Below are positions 25,689 to 34,826 of a DNA stretch of 64,000 bases, piece after piece. The position numbers and the translations under genes are program-made. A model generated the notes under the pieces. That model was given only the letters and a program-made list of their open reading frames with translations. It had not been told where the DNA came from and did no database searches. The stretch lies in assembly GCA_963793625.1 (NCBI GenBank), contig CAWCAT010000004.1:248001-312000 (forward strand), written 5' to 3'. The stretch's first letter is position 1; every line of letters starts with the position of its first letter. Source of the DNA: G963668605 sp963793625 (lineage in GTDB: Bacteria > Acidobacteriota > Terriglobia > Bryobacterales > Bryobacteraceae).

Positions 25689-28016
25689 TTAGTTGCGCAG
25701 CGGTTTCCCTGTTTTGAGCGTGTGCTGCATGCGCTCCTGCGTCTTCTTCATGCCGCACAAACTCAGAAATGCTTCCCGCTCAAGATCCAGCAAGTATTGC
25801 TCAGAGACCGACGCCTGCCCAGTCAGGCGGCCGCCGCTCAACACATGCGCCAGCTTTTCGGCGATGCATAGATCATGTTCACTGATGTACCCGGCCTGCT
25901 GCATGCTCCACGCGCCTAATCGCATCATCGCGTAACCGGCCTCGCCACTCACCGGAATGGCTGTGGGCGGCGTACCCGGCACATACGAGGAACACAACGA
26001 GAGCACCAGCGCTTTCGCGTCGGCAACAAGCCGCTCCGGGTTCATCGAAATTATGTCCGACTTGTGCAACAATCCCAATTCCTGCGCCTCGCGCGCGCTG
26101 CCGGAAACTTTCGCCATTCCGATCAATTCAAATATTCTGCGCGGGTCCTTCAAGCGAATGAGAAGTTCTTTGCACCCGCCTGCGGCAGGGATCAACCCGA
26201 CGCCCACTTCCACCAGACCCATGTATGTTTCCGCTGAGGCTTGTGCGCGCGTGCAGTGCAACACGACTTCGCACGCACCGCCCAACACTCGTGAGAATGG
26301 CGCTGTCACCACCGGCTTCAGCGCGTATTTCAACGCCAACATGGTTTGCTGGAATCGACGTACGGCAAGATCGAGTTCGTCCCACTCCTGCTCCTGCGCC
26401 GTCATCAACACCATCATGAGATTCGCGCCGACACTAAAGTTCTCGCCTTCATTGGCGATGATCATCGCATCGAAATTGCGCGCCAGCTCGTCGAGGCCGG
26501 CGTGCATCATATTGAGAATGTCTTCGCCCAGCGTATTCATCTTGCTGTGGAACTCCAGGCAAAGCACACCATCACCGACATCGATTAGCGAGGCCCCGGT
26601 ATTCTTTTTTACGACGCCGCGCGCTCGCTTCACATCCGCCAGAACTGTGACGCCTGAGCGTTCTTCCAGAAGCTGGTATTTGGAGCCGCACAGATCAAAG
26701 TACTCTGTTCGCGGAGAGCCGCCAGAATCCGCGGGACGGTAGAACGAGGTGGCTCCAGAGGAGAGCATGCGCTGAACGTTTTCGGGTAGCGTACGGCCTT
26801 CTGCTTCGATGCGTCGCGCTACATTTTCAAAGCCAAGCGCATCCCAGTACTCAAAGGGTCCAAGCTTATGGGCGTAACCCCAGCGCATGGCTCGATCGAC
26901 TTCAACGATACGGTCGGAGATCTCAGGGATGCGCTCGGCCGAATAGACGAACACGTCGCTGAATAACTTCCAGAGAAATGTGCCGACTCGGTCATCAACG
27001 CTCACCAACATGCGCAGACGTTCGGGAAGGCGTTCCGATTGCCTGGCCGCATCCGCAGCCGGAAACTTCGGTTTATTGATCGGATGGTATTCGAGCGTCT
27101 TCCAATCAATGGCGTGGATCTCGCGACTGGGACCGACCTTTTTGTAAAAACCCTGGCCTGCTTTGTCGCCGAGCCAACCACGCTCGATCATCTTCGTTAG
27201 AAATTCTGGTGCGACAAAACGTTCGCGCCATGGATCGTCGGTTGCTGCGCTGTACAGATTCTCGGTAACGTGCGCCCAGATGTCCAGACCAACCAGATCG
27301 AGCAAGCGGAACGATGCACTATTCGGTAAACCAATCAGAGAGCCAGTGAGCGCGTTAACCTCTTCGATCGTGTAATCGCACTCGATCATCGTCTTGTAGA
27401 TTGTTGCGCCGAAGAAACCGCCAATCCGGTTCCCTATGAAATTCTGGGTATCCTTGCAGGGCACAACGCCCTTGCCCAAACGCCGATCGCAAAACTCAGA
27501 GACGAAGCTGAGAACGGCAGGGTCGGTCTCCGCACCTGGAATTATCTCGACCAGGTGTAAGTAGCGCGGCGGATTGAAGAAGTGAGTACCTATGAAGCGG
27601 TGGCGGAAACCTGCGGAGAAACCCGCTGAGATTCTCGCCAGCGGAATACCGCTAGTGTTGGTTGACAGAATCGCGTCGTGTTTCGCGCCTCGTTCTACTT
27701 TCTCCCACAGCGCACGTTTGATATCGAGGTTCTCAGTAACTGCTTCAATAATCCAGTCGCAGGAACTGAGATCGTCTATGTTGTCCTCGAAGTTTCCCGG
27801 CACGATTAGATTTCTGATCGAGTCAGTAAAGAATGCGACAGGCTTTTGCTTTTGTGCGTTTTCAATCCCCCGTAACGCCGCAGCGTTTCGATTGGCCTGA
27901 TTCGGCAGCACGATATCCAGTAGCAGAGCCTCGACGCCAGCATTCGCGAAGTGCGCTGCGATCCGGGAACCCATAGTTCCCGCCCCCAACACGGCAACAC
28001 GGCGGAGTGATTTCAT
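25689..28016 (-). CDS. 3-hydroxyacyl-CoA dehydrogenase / enoyl-CoA hydratase, FadN-type
   Basis: 775 residues from ATG 28016 (a TTG 10 codons upstream is possible; no strong RBS at either). The order is dehydrogenase first, hydratase last: the NAD-binding GAGTMGSRIAAHFANAG begins at residue 9, HFFNPPRYLHLVEIIPG and KDTQNFIGNRIGGF follow, and a crotonase-fold domain occupies about residues 490-690 (SVGANLMMVL, VEVGVGLIPAAGGCKELL). This order is that of Bacillus FadN-like proteins, reversed relative to E. coli FadB. It carries out hydration and oxidation of enoyl-CoA. It is the first gene of the fadN-fadA-acyl-CoA dehydrogenase operon. Confidence 0.92.
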   Translation of the reverse strand: MKSLRRVAVLGAGTMGSRIAAHFANAGVEALLLDIVLPNQANRNAAALRGIENAQKQKPVAFFTDSIRNLIVPGNFEDNIDDLSSCDWIIEAVTENLDIKRALWEKVERGAKHDAILSTNTSGIPLARISAGFSAGFRHRFIGTHFFNPPRYLHLVEIIPGAETDPAVLSFVSEFCDRRLGKGVVPCKDTQNFIGNRIGGFFGATIYKTMIECDYTIEEVNALTGSLIGLPNSASFRLLDLVGLDIWAHVTENLYSAATDDPWRERFVAPEFLTKMIERGWLGDKAGQGFYKKVGPSREIHAIDWKTLEYHPINKPKFPAADAARQSERLPERLRMLVSVDDRVGTFLWKLFSDVFVYSAERIPEISDRIVEVDRAMRWGYAHKLGPFEYWDALGFENVARRIEAEGRTLPENVQRMLSSGATSFYRPADSGGSPRTEYFDLCGSKYQLLEERSGVTVLADVKRARGVVKKNTGASLIDVGDGVLCLEFHSKMNTLGEDILNMMHAGLDELARNFDAMIIANEGENFSVGANLMMVLMTAQEQEWDELDLAVRRFQQTMLALKYALKPVVTAPFSRVLGGACEVVLHCTRAQASAETYMGLVEVGVGLIPAAGGCKELLIRLKDPRRIFELIGMAKVSGSAREAQELGLLHKSDIISMNPERLVADAKALVLSLCSSYVPGTPPTAIPVSGEAGYAMMRLGAWSMQQAGYISEHDLCIAEKLAHVLSGGRLTGQASVSEQYLLDLEREAFLSLCGMKKTQERMQHTLKTGKPLRN

Positions 28017-28115
28017 TGGAGTGGAACCTGCTCTGGAGTTTAGCAAATTATTGCAAAAAATCGTTCCGCTCTCAACAGAAAGTGGAGTCCTCCGCTAGAA
28101 TGAAGGTTGAGCGTG

Positions 28116-29279
28116 ATGAATTCCTCGGCTGGGAAAACGACCCGACGGAAACTTCCGACATGGCTAATTCCTGCCATTGGTTGGGCCGTTTCAATTGGCT
28201 GCCTGATTTGGGTATATCACGGCTTCGATTGGAAGCGCGAACTGCCGCGCATTAGAGCAACCGACTTACGCTGGGTTACTCTCGCAGTGGTCGCGGACAT
28301 CGCGGTTTACTGCACACAGGGCTGGCGTTGGAGCTTGCTGTTGAGCCCAATTGCCAGTGTCCCTGTCTGGCAGTCGATTCAAGCCGTTTATGTCGGCTTG
28401 TTCGCGAACGAAGTTCTCCCGCTGCGCAGCGGCGAAATCATCCGAAGTTACCTTCAATCCAAATGGTCCGGTCTTGAATTTGGATTAGTGATCTCGTCGG
28501 TGTTGCTTGAACGGCTGATTGATGGAGTCTGGCTAATCCTCGCTTTCTACATCTGCAGCTTCTATATACGTCTTCCCAATCTGCTGGTTCAGGGAGCAAT
28601 CATACTCGCTGTCGTCCTGCTGATCTGCGCGGGATTGCTGGCGGTGGTTGTGTTTCTGAAGCACCACGCGCATGCCGCAGTACGGCAGAGCCGCTGGAAG
28701 GAGAAGCTGTGGCACGTGGTGGAAGGGCTGCATGCGATGGGGAACTCGAGATCCTTCTATCGCGCTTCCCTCATTAGCTTGCTTTATCTGTTCCTGCAGA
28801 TTGTTCCGATCTACGCACTGATGCGCGGCTTCGGACTGAAGCTGAACTTTGCCCACGCCGCTGTGGTTCTGATCATTCTTCGTCTGGGAAGCGTGCCCCC
28901 GCAAGCGCCTGGAAACGTGGGTTCGTTCCAGGCGCTGACGAAATTGGGATTGATGCTTTTTGGAATCAGCAAGGCGGAAGCCACAGGTTTTGCAACACTG
29001 CTGTTCTTTGTAGTCACGGTGCCGCTGTGGTTGGCAGGCTTCGTGGCACTTGCCTTTACCGGCATGAGCATTCACGAAATTCATCGCGACGCTCACGAGA
29101 GAAGAAGCAGCCCGTGGTTCGGCCGTCTGCCTGATCCACGGGCTCTGTGCTACGTCAGTCTGAGCTTCTTGCGCGTGTCAGCGATCTTCTTCGACAGATC
29201 CTTCGTTTCCTTGTTGGCCGGAATCAGCGCCAGCGCTTCACTGGCTTCCTGGAATATGACCTTAATGCGATGCGGCTGA
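28116..29279 (+). CDS. Lysylphosphatidylglycerol synthase TM region/UPF0104-like membrane protein
   Basis: 387 residues from ATG 28116 (AAGG 10 bases before). About eight transmembrane helices are visible (LIPAIGWAVSIGCLIWVY, LLVQGAIILAVVLLICAG and others). QAVYVGLFANEVLPLRSGEI and PQAPGNVGSFQALTKLGL are the two signature loops of the COG0392/AglD-like family that includes MprF flippase domains. Likely moves a lipid or lipid-linked precursor across the inner membrane. The last ~45 codons (after FGRLPDPRAL) run antisense into the lipoprotein gene and look non-native, so a one-base error near 29090 may hide an earlier stop; a -1 reading would end near 29135. Confidence 0.75.
   Translation: MNSSAGKTTRRKLPTWLIPAIGWAVSIGCLIWVYHGFDWKRELPRIRATDLRWVTLAVVADIAVYCTQGWRWSLLLSPIASVPVWQSIQAVYVGLFANEVLPLRSGEIIRSYLQSKWSGLEFGLVISSVLLERLIDGVWLILAFYICSFYIRLPNLLVQGAIILAVVLLICAGLLAVVVFLKHHAHAAVRQSRWKEKLWHVVEGLHAMGNSRSFYRASLISLLYLFLQIVPIYALMRGFGLKLNFAHAAVVLIILRLGSVPPQAPGNVGSFQALTKLGLMLFGISKAEATGFATLLFFVVTVPLWLAGFVALAFTGMSIHEIHRDAHERRSSPWFGRLPDPRALCYVSLSFLRVSAIFFDRSFVSLLAGISASASLASWNMTLMRCG
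29109..29144. other. Inverted repeat between convergent genes
   Basis: AGCCCGTGG at 29109-29117 and CCACGGGCT at 29136-29144 form a 9-bp perfect stem with an 18-base loop just before the end of the lipoprotein gene. No U-tract follows on either strand, so factor-independent termination is doubtful, yet it lies where one expects the convergent flippase and lipoprotein transcripts to end. Confidence 0.4.
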
Positions 29280-29977
29280 TCCAACTTCTTGGGACCAAAA
29301 GATTCAGAAACCTCGTAGAGCCCATTAGCCAATGCGAAAACGAAAGTGTTACCGGGCACTTTGGCCTCGCCTTGTTGAAACATCGCCTGGGCCTTTTCGG
29401 GTTTGCCCTTGGCATCGACCGCTTTGCAAAGCGCAGACAGAACGCCGCGCTTCAGCATCTCTTTCTCCACTCCGGCCATTTCAGCCTCGGGGATCGGCTG
29501 ACCCGCCGCGATCTTTTTCAGCTGAACCGGCTCTTCCAGATTTCCCTTGGGAAACTCCAGCGCGAGCGTCACATCCTTGGCCTTGTTCGCATCCAGGAAA
29601 TGATGCGACGTCTCCAGGTACTGCAGCGCCGTAGCGACTGCCTTGGAATTGTAGTCAGACGCTTGCCTGCGGAATATAGCCGGATTGGAACGGTTTCGCT
29701 TGGCTCCATCTTCAAACTTTGAGCCTAGATCCAGGTAGGCACTAGCCAGCCCCTGGGAAACGATCAGAGCCCACGGACGGGCGCGATCTGAGTACTCGTT
29801 GTCACTCTTGGCAAGTTGCGTGAGTATGTCATTGGTTTTGACATAATCGCCGTTCTTGTAAGCATCCTGGGCGGCAAGCCAGTTGAAAGCCGGGGTGCCA
29901 GGCACAGGACCTTTGGGAGCGCTGCTGCAGGCGGTCAGCAGGACCGATAGTAAGAGTATGCAACTCACGTCACGCAT
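29150..29977 (-). CDS. Outer-membrane-type lipoprotein of unknown function
   Basis: 275 residues. A lipoprotein signal peptide with the lipobox LTAC (Cys17) is clear, and Ser at +2 favours outer-membrane sorting. The mature part is mostly helical with TPR-like spacing (NWLAAQDAYKNGDYVKTNDI, SQGLASAYLDLGSKFEDGAK, ASEALALIPANKETKDLSKK), so a protein-interaction scaffold is plausible. No enzyme motif is seen. It has its own promoter at 29993-30021 and diverges from the Gfo/Idh/MocA gene. Its 3' end overlaps the annotated tail of the convergent flippase gene by 130 bases. Confidence 0.7.
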   Translation of the reverse strand: MRDVSCILLLSVLLTACSSAPKGPVPGTPAFNWLAAQDAYKNGDYVKTNDILTQLAKSDNEYSDRARPWALIVSQGLASAYLDLGSKFEDGAKRNRSNPAIFRRQASDYNSKAVATALQYLETSHHFLDANKAKDVTLALEFPKGNLEEPVQLKKIAAGQPIPEAEMAGVEKEMLKRGVLSALCKAVDAKGKPEKAQAMFQQGEAKVPGNTFVFALANGLYEVSESFGPKKLDQPHRIKVIFQEASEALALIPANKETKDLSKKIADTRKKLRLT

Positions 29978-29992
29978 TAGGACCTCCAGACG

Positions 29993-30021
29993 CTAAAATC
30001 TTTATCACTATTTCATGTCAA
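29993..30021 (-). promoter_or_regulatory. Promoter of the lipoprotein gene
   Basis: On the minus strand TTGACA (30021-30016) is followed after 17 bases by TTTTAG (29998-29993), a perfect -35 with a weaker -10, and then GGAGG close to the ATG at 29977. The leader would be very short. Confidence 0.5.
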
Positions 30022-30070
30022 AGAAAAGCCCCCTCCAGACGAATTCAATATAATCAGCGAGGGAGGAATC

Positions 30071-31216
30071 ATGTCCAGCGATAATCCATCCGTCTCACGG
30101 CGGAATTTCTTACACACAGGTGGCGCCGTCGCGAGCGCCTTCACGATCGTAAAACCCGAATCCGTTCGCGGTTCGCAGGCGAATTCTAAAATCTCTGTCG
30201 GACTGATCGGTTCCGGCAACCGCGGCTCCTATGATTCAAGCATCATCCATGCCGACCCGCGCGCCAGGATCACGGCCCTCTGCGACGCGTTCGATGATCG
30301 TATCGAGATGGCTAAAGCCAAGATCAAGGTTGAAAATCCAAAGGTCTTCAAGGACTTCAACAAGCTGCTCGCAGACCGCGATATCGATGCCGTCTTAATC
30401 GCGACTCCGCCGTTTGAGCACCCGCGCATGCTCGAAGCGGCCATCGACGCAAAGAAACACGTCTATTGCGAAAAGCCTATGGGAGTCAACGTCGCAGGCT
30501 GCAAACGCGTGATTGCCGCCAGCCGACGCGCCGATAAGAAGAAGTGTCTATCGGTTGGTTTCCAGCAGCGCTACGGTCCCGTGTATCTAGAGGCCTACAA
30601 ACGCCTGCAGGCAGGCGATATCGGCACGCTCGCCACAGCACGCGGATTCTGGATCAGCGGCGATCCCTTTAAACGCCTGCCGTATCCCGATCCAAAAGTA
30701 GAGAAGCTGCGGAACTGGTTCTGCTTCAAGGAATATTCCGGCGACATCATCATCGAGCAGGATTGCCACAATTTCGACGTCCTGCACTGGTTCATGGGCG
30801 GTCTGCCGACACGTGTGGTCGGATATGGCGGCACCAAGGTGCGCACCACGATGGACATCATGGATCACCTGAGCCTTGCGTATGAATGGCCCAACGGTTT
30901 GCACGTGAACTACGAAGCCAATCAATTGACGCCTCCAGGCTTCGGCCGGGTTGGTGAGGAGTTCACAGGCACGAAGGGGAGCATCGAGACATCGCGGGTC
31001 AGGATGATTCATCACAAGGGTGCGAAGGACCACGAGACACTCGAATCGAAGCGCGACATCACCTACGATGGGATCGAGCAGTTCCTGGGCCGTATTCAGA
31101 GCGGCGATGTCGAGAATGTGGGCGAGCGTTCAGCGCTCAGTACGATGATTGGATTGCTGGGTCGTACGGCGATCTACAGCGGAAAAGAGCAAACCTGGAA
31201 GGGATTGTTCGGCTAA
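30071..31216 (+). CDS. Tat-exported Gfo/Idh/MocA family oxidoreductase
   Basis: 381 residues, excellent RBS (GAGGGAGGA). The N terminus has a twin-arginine signal (SRRNFLHTGGA), so the NAD(P)-dependent protein is folded and exported with its cofactor. KISVGLIGSGNRGSYDS is the Rossmann motif, and YCEKPMGVNVA is the conserved EKP motif with the catalytic-type lysine. IIEQDCHNFDVLHWFMGGLP gives the D-x3-H signature of the family's second domain. Related exported proteins in Acidobacteriota and Planctomycetes act on glycosides or amino sugars by a transient oxidation mechanism. The substrate is not known. A bidirectional terminator follows. Confidence 0.9.
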   Translation: MSSDNPSVSRRNFLHTGGAVASAFTIVKPESVRGSQANSKISVGLIGSGNRGSYDSSIIHADPRARITALCDAFDDRIEMAKAKIKVENPKVFKDFNKLLADRDIDAVLIATPPFEHPRMLEAAIDAKKHVYCEKPMGVNVAGCKRVIAASRRADKKKCLSVGFQQRYGPVYLEAYKRLQAGDIGTLATARGFWISGDPFKRLPYPDPKVEKLRNWFCFKEYSGDIIIEQDCHNFDVLHWFMGGLPTRVVGYGGTKVRTTMDIMDHLSLAYEWPNGLHVNYEANQLTPPGFGRVGEEFTGTKGSIETSRVRMIHHKGAKDHETLESKRDITYDGIEQFLGRIQSGDVENVGERSALSTMIGLLGRTAIYSGKEQTWKGLFG

Positions 31217-31223
31217 AAGAAAA

Positions 31224-31271
31224 CGCGAAGAGCGGCGTGAGGTTCACTCCGCTCTTCGCGTGGTTTTTGTT
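31224..31271. terminator. Bidirectional intrinsic terminator between the oxidoreductase gene and ndk
   Basis: CGCGAAGAGCGG (31224-31235) pairs with CCGCTCTTCGCG (31249-31260), a perfect 12-bp stem. On the plus strand it is followed by TGGTTTTTG, on the minus strand by TTTTCTTTT, so it can stop both converging transcripts. Confidence 0.88.
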
Positions 31272-31284
31272 TCAGGGAAGCTCT

Positions 31285-31698
31285 CTAAAGCAGTTCGGCA
31301 GTGCTGAAGAAAAACGGAATTTCCGCCGCAGCCGTTTCCGGTGCGTCGGAACCGTGAACAGCATTCCGCTCGATATCCGAGGCGAACTTCTTGCGGATGG
31401 TGCCCTCAGCGGCGTTAGCCGGATTCGTGGCGCCCATCAGATCCCGCCATGTCTTAACCGCATTCTCGCGTTCCAGTGCCAAAACGACAACCGGACCTTC
31501 GGTCATGAATGTGATCAAACCGCCAAAGAAACCCTTTTCGCGATGTACGCTGTAAAAGCCTTCAGCCTGTTCCTTGCGCAGGTGGATCATCTTCATGCCG
31601 ACAACGCGGAAGCCGTTTTCCTGAACCAATGCAAGGATAGCGCCGGCGTGGCCTGCAGCCACGGCATCCGGCTTGATAATTCCAAATGTTCGTTCCAT
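31285..31698 (-). CDS. ndk: Nucleoside diphosphate kinase
   Basis: 137 residues, normal length. ERTFGIIKPDAVAAGHAG is the N-terminal signature, and IERNAVHGSDAPETA contains the phosphate-carrying His of the active site (NAVHGSD). It equalises nucleoside triphosphate pools. It follows sucCD on the same strand with 21 bases between, and the sucC-sucD-ndk order makes sense because succinyl-CoA synthetase may form GTP or ATP that Ndk redistributes. Confidence 0.95.
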   Translation of the reverse strand: MERTFGIIKPDAVAAGHAGAILALVQENGFRVVGMKMIHLRKEQAEGFYSVHREKGFFGGLITFMTEGPVVVLALERENAVKTWRDLMGATNPANAAEGTIRKKFASDIERNAVHGSDAPETAAAEIPFFFSTAELL

Positions 31699-31719
31699 AG
31701 TTTCTTGTAAAAGTTACTG

Positions 31720-32589
31720 TTAATTCAGTACAGCCTTTATCTTCTCTCCAATATCGGCGGGGGATTCGCAGACAGTGATGCCTGCCTCTTCCATCGCCTG
31801 AATCTTGTCTGATGCCTTGCCGGAACCGCCTGAGATAATCGCGCCGGCGTGGCCCATTCGTCGTCCCGGAGGCGCGGTCTGTCCAGCGATGAAGCCCACG
31901 ACGGGTTTCTTCACATTCGCCTTCACGTACGCCGCCGCCAGTTCTTCAGCGTTGCCGCCGATCTCGCCGATCATGACGATTGCGTGCGTGTCCGGATCTT
32001 CGTTGAACAACCTGATCGCGTCGATATGTGTGGTGCCGATGATCGGATCACCGCCGATACCGATGCAAGTGGATTGTCCGATGCCGAGCTTTGTGAGTTG
32101 GCCGACAGCCTCATACGTCAACGTGCCAGAACGGGAAACCACGCCCACGTTGCCCTGAAGATGGATGTGACCCGGCATGATGCCGATCTTGCACATACCC
32201 GGCGAGATGATGCCAGGGCAATTCGGCCCGATCAGGCGAGTGTTGGTGTTCGTTAGGAAATCCCAGGCTTTCACCATGTCGATCACGGGAATGCCTTCAG
32301 TGATGCAGACCACCAACGCGATACCGGCATCAGCCGCTTCCATGATCGCGTCTGCCGCATAAGCCGGCGGTACAAAAATCACGGTGGCGTTGGCTCCCGT
32401 TTCTTTTACAGCTTCCGAAACGGTGTTGAACACGGGCAGATCCAGATGCTTCTGGCCGCCCTTGCCCGGCACAGCGCCGCCCACTACATTCGTGCCATAA
32501 GCGATTGCCTGCTGCGCATGAAATGTGGCTTCCTTGCCGGTAAAGCCCTGAACAAGCAGCCTTGTATTCTTATCAACTAGTATGCTCAT
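31720..32589 (-). CDS. sucD: Succinyl-CoA synthetase alpha subunit
   Basis: 289 residues. NTRLLVQGFTGKEATFHAQQ, GGVPGKGG-like CoA site (GAVPGKGGQKHLDLPVF), RLIGPNCPGIISPG and GRRMGHAGAIISG, the last with the phosphorylated His, are all present. It binds CoA and carries phosphohistidine in the TCA-cycle step that turns succinyl-CoA into succinate. Its ATG overlaps the sucC stop by four bases (ATGA), giving translational coupling. Confidence 0.96.
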   Translation of the reverse strand: MSILVDKNTRLLVQGFTGKEATFHAQQAIAYGTNVVGGAVPGKGGQKHLDLPVFNTVSEAVKETGANATVIFVPPAYAADAIMEAADAGIALVVCITEGIPVIDMVKAWDFLTNTNTRLIGPNCPGIISPGMCKIGIMPGHIHLQGNVGVVSRSGTLTYEAVGQLTKLGIGQSTCIGIGGDPIIGTTHIDAIRLFNEDPDTHAIVMIGEIGGNAEELAAAYVKANVKKPVVGFIAGQTAPPGRRMGHAGAIISGGSGKASDKIQAMEEAGITVCESPADIGEKIKAVLN

Positions 32590-33743
32590 TGGGCCAACCT
32601 CACGACTTTCTCGGCGGCGTCCTTCATACCGTCGGCGATGGTCAACGCGAGTCCGGACTCAGCCAGGATTCGCTTGCCTTCGTCCACATTGGTGCCTTCC
32701 ATGCGAATCACAATCGGCGTCGTGACATTCAGTTCACGTGCCGCCGCAACGACGCCTGTCGCCAAAGTATCGCAGCGCAAAATACCGCCGAAGATATTAA
32801 TCAACACGGCTTTCACCGCATTATCCGAGAGCAGAATGTGAAACGCGTTCTTAATCTGTTCCGCGCTTGCCCCACCCCCGACATCCAGGAAGTTGGCGGG
32901 ACTGCCGCCCGCGTATTTGATGATGTCCATGGTGGCCATGGCAAGACCCGCGCCGTTTACCATGCACGCGACGTTGCCGTCGAGCTTGATGTAGTTCAGG
33001 CCGAATTTCGAAGCTTCGACTTCGAGAGGATCTTCCTCGTTGAGATCGCGCAATGCCAGCAGATCTTTGTGACGATACAACGCGCTGTCATCAAGCGTGA
33101 TTTTCGCGTCGAGCGCCAGCACCCGGCCGTCAGTCGTGAGAATGAACGGGTTGATCTCCGCCAAAGACGCGTCCACCTGGACGTACGCCTTGGCCAACGC
33201 TGTCATGGCAGCAGCCGCGGCATTCACCATTGCAGCGGGAATTCCGATACCGAACGCCAATTTGCGCGCCTGATAGGGTCGCAAGCCGAGGCCCGGTTCA
33301 ATGATTTCCTTCAGAATCTTTTCAGGTGTCTTGGCGGCGACCTCTTCGATGTCCATGCCGCCAGCGGCTGAGGCCATGAACACCGGCTTGCCCTGCGCGC
33401 GATCGAGCACTATACCCAGATATAGTTCACGTTCGATGGGCAGGGTTTCTTCTATCAGTAGTTTGCACACCAGGCGACCCTCAGGTCCGGTCTGGTGCGT
33501 CACCAGAGTCATACCCAGAATCTGCTTGGCGTACATCGAGGCTTCCGACGTGTTCCTGGCGACTTTAACCCCACCGCCCTTCCCGCGTCCCCCGGCGTGA
33601 ATCTGGGCTTTTACTACAACACTGCCACCCAGCTTGCCGGCGATTGCCTCTGCTTCTTCGACTGTGCCCGCGACATCGCCCCTCGGCACAGGAACACCGT
33701 ATTTGGCCAAGATAGCCTTGGCCTGATACTCATGAATTTTCAT
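32586..33743 (-). CDS. sucC: Succinyl-CoA synthetase beta subunit
   Basis: 385 residues. An ATP-grasp domain starts MKIHEYQAKAILAKYGVPVP; VVKAQIHAGGRGKGGGVKVA and AEINPFILTTDGRVLALDAK supply nucleotide and metal ligands. The C-terminal domain shows NFLDVGGGASAEQIKNAF and INIFGGILRCD. It pairs with SucD in the TCA cycle. It diverges from trpD with about 50 bases between the start codons. Confidence 0.96.
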   Translation of the reverse strand: MKIHEYQAKAILAKYGVPVPRGDVAGTVEEAEAIAGKLGGSVVVKAQIHAGGRGKGGGVKVARNTSEASMYAKQILGMTLVTHQTGPEGRLVCKLLIEETLPIERELYLGIVLDRAQGKPVFMASAAGGMDIEEVAAKTPEKILKEIIEPGLGLRPYQARKLAFGIGIPAAMVNAAAAAMTALAKAYVQVDASLAEINPFILTTDGRVLALDAKITLDDSALYRHKDLLALRDLNEEDPLEVEASKFGLNYIKLDGNVACMVNGAGLAMATMDIIKYAGGSPANFLDVGGGASAEQIKNAFHILLSDNAVKAVLINIFGGILRCDTLATGVVAAARELNVTTPIVIRMEGTNVDEGKRILAESGLALTIADGMKDAAEKVVRLAQ

Positions 33744-33794
33744 AGGATTGCGCCTGTGTTAGTATTGCAGAAAAGCCGAAAACACCACTATACC

Positions 33795-34826
33795 ATGGCC
33801 TTTCTGCCCTATTTACACCGTGTTACCGCTCGTGAAAACCTCTCGACCGACGATGCTTACGATGCCATGACCCTGATTTTATCGGGCTTGACCAGTACGG
33901 TTCAGATCGCCGCATTCCTGGTTGCGTTGAAAATGAAGGGCGAAACGCCTGATGAGATCGTGGGGCTCGCCCAGGCAATGCGCGCAAAAGCGGCCCCGAT
34001 CAATCCCGGCAGTGGACCCGGTCCGCTACTCGATACGTGCGGAACGGGGGGAGACAATTCCGGCACTTTTAACATTTCGACAATTGTCGCCTTTGTGGTG
34101 GCGGGCGCAGGCGTGCGCGTCGCCAAACACGGCAATCGGTCACTTTCCAGCCTGTGCGGCAGCGCGGACATAATGGAATCGCTCGGCGTAAACATCGCTT
34201 TATCGCCGGACCAGATGGGGCGTTGCATACAGGAAGTGGGGATCGGTTTTTTGTTCGCTCCCGCAATCCATTCAGCTACCAAGTACGCGCAACCGGCCCG
34301 CGTTGAACTAAAAATGCGAACCGCGTTCAACCTGTTGGGTCCACTGACCAACCCGGCCGGAGCCACGATTCAATTGGTAGGCGCACCTTCGCGTGCTGCC
34401 GCGGACCTGATGGCCGAAGCGCTAGCCAAGCTCGGCTTACGGCGCGGATTCGTCGTGCACGGTTCCGACGGACTCGACGAAATCACAACCACGGGTTCCA
34501 CCTACGCCCTGGAAATCGTGCATGGCGCGGTCGCGAACCATACGTTAAATCCCGAAGATTTCGGAGTAGACCGTGCCAAGCCAAGCGATTTGCTGGGCGG
34601 CGATCCTGCAGCGAATCAACAGATCGCGCGGGACATCCTGGCAGGCGTTGATGGACCGCGCCGCGATATTGTTCTGGTAAACGCCGCCGTCGCGCTTGTG
34701 GCAGCCGGCAAGGCAGCGTCATTCATTGATGGCGTGAAACTGGCTGCGGAGTCGATCGACTCTGGGGCCGCAGCCGAAAGACTTCGTCGCCTGGCCGAGT
34801 TTGCCAACTCGCTCGCAGCAGCCTAG
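33795..34826 (+). CDS. trpD: Anthranilate phosphoribosyltransferase
   Basis: 343 residues from ATG 33795 (an open frame upstream overlaps sucC and is not used). TCGTGGDNSGTFNISTIVAF is the PRPP-binding glycine motif, KHGNRSLSSLCGSADIMESLG the anthranilate site, and NPAGATIQLVGAP, VHGSDGLDEIT complete the family pattern. It makes phosphoribosyl-anthranilate in tryptophan synthesis. No other trp biosynthetic gene is adjacent. The stop overlaps that of the convergent receiver-like gene. Confidence 0.94.
   Translation: MAFLPYLHRVTARENLSTDDAYDAMTLILSGLTSTVQIAAFLVALKMKGETPDEIVGLAQAMRAKAAPINPGSGPGPLLDTCGTGGDNSGTFNISTIVAFVVAGAGVRVAKHGNRSLSSLCGSADIMESLGVNIALSPDQMGRCIQEVGIGFLFAPAIHSATKYAQPARVELKMRTAFNLLGPLTNPAGATIQLVGAPSRAAADLMAEALAKLGLRRGFVVHGSDGLDEITTTGSTYALEIVHGAVANHTLNPEDFGVDRAKPSDLLGGDPAANQQIARDILAGVDGPRRDIVLVNAAVALVAAGKAASFIDGVKLAAESIDSGAAAERLRRLAEFANSLAAA

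Noticed and set aside
33495..33794. N-terminal extension of trpD
   Set aside because: It runs antisense through sucC and has no similarity to the family; ATG 33795 begins the canonical protein.
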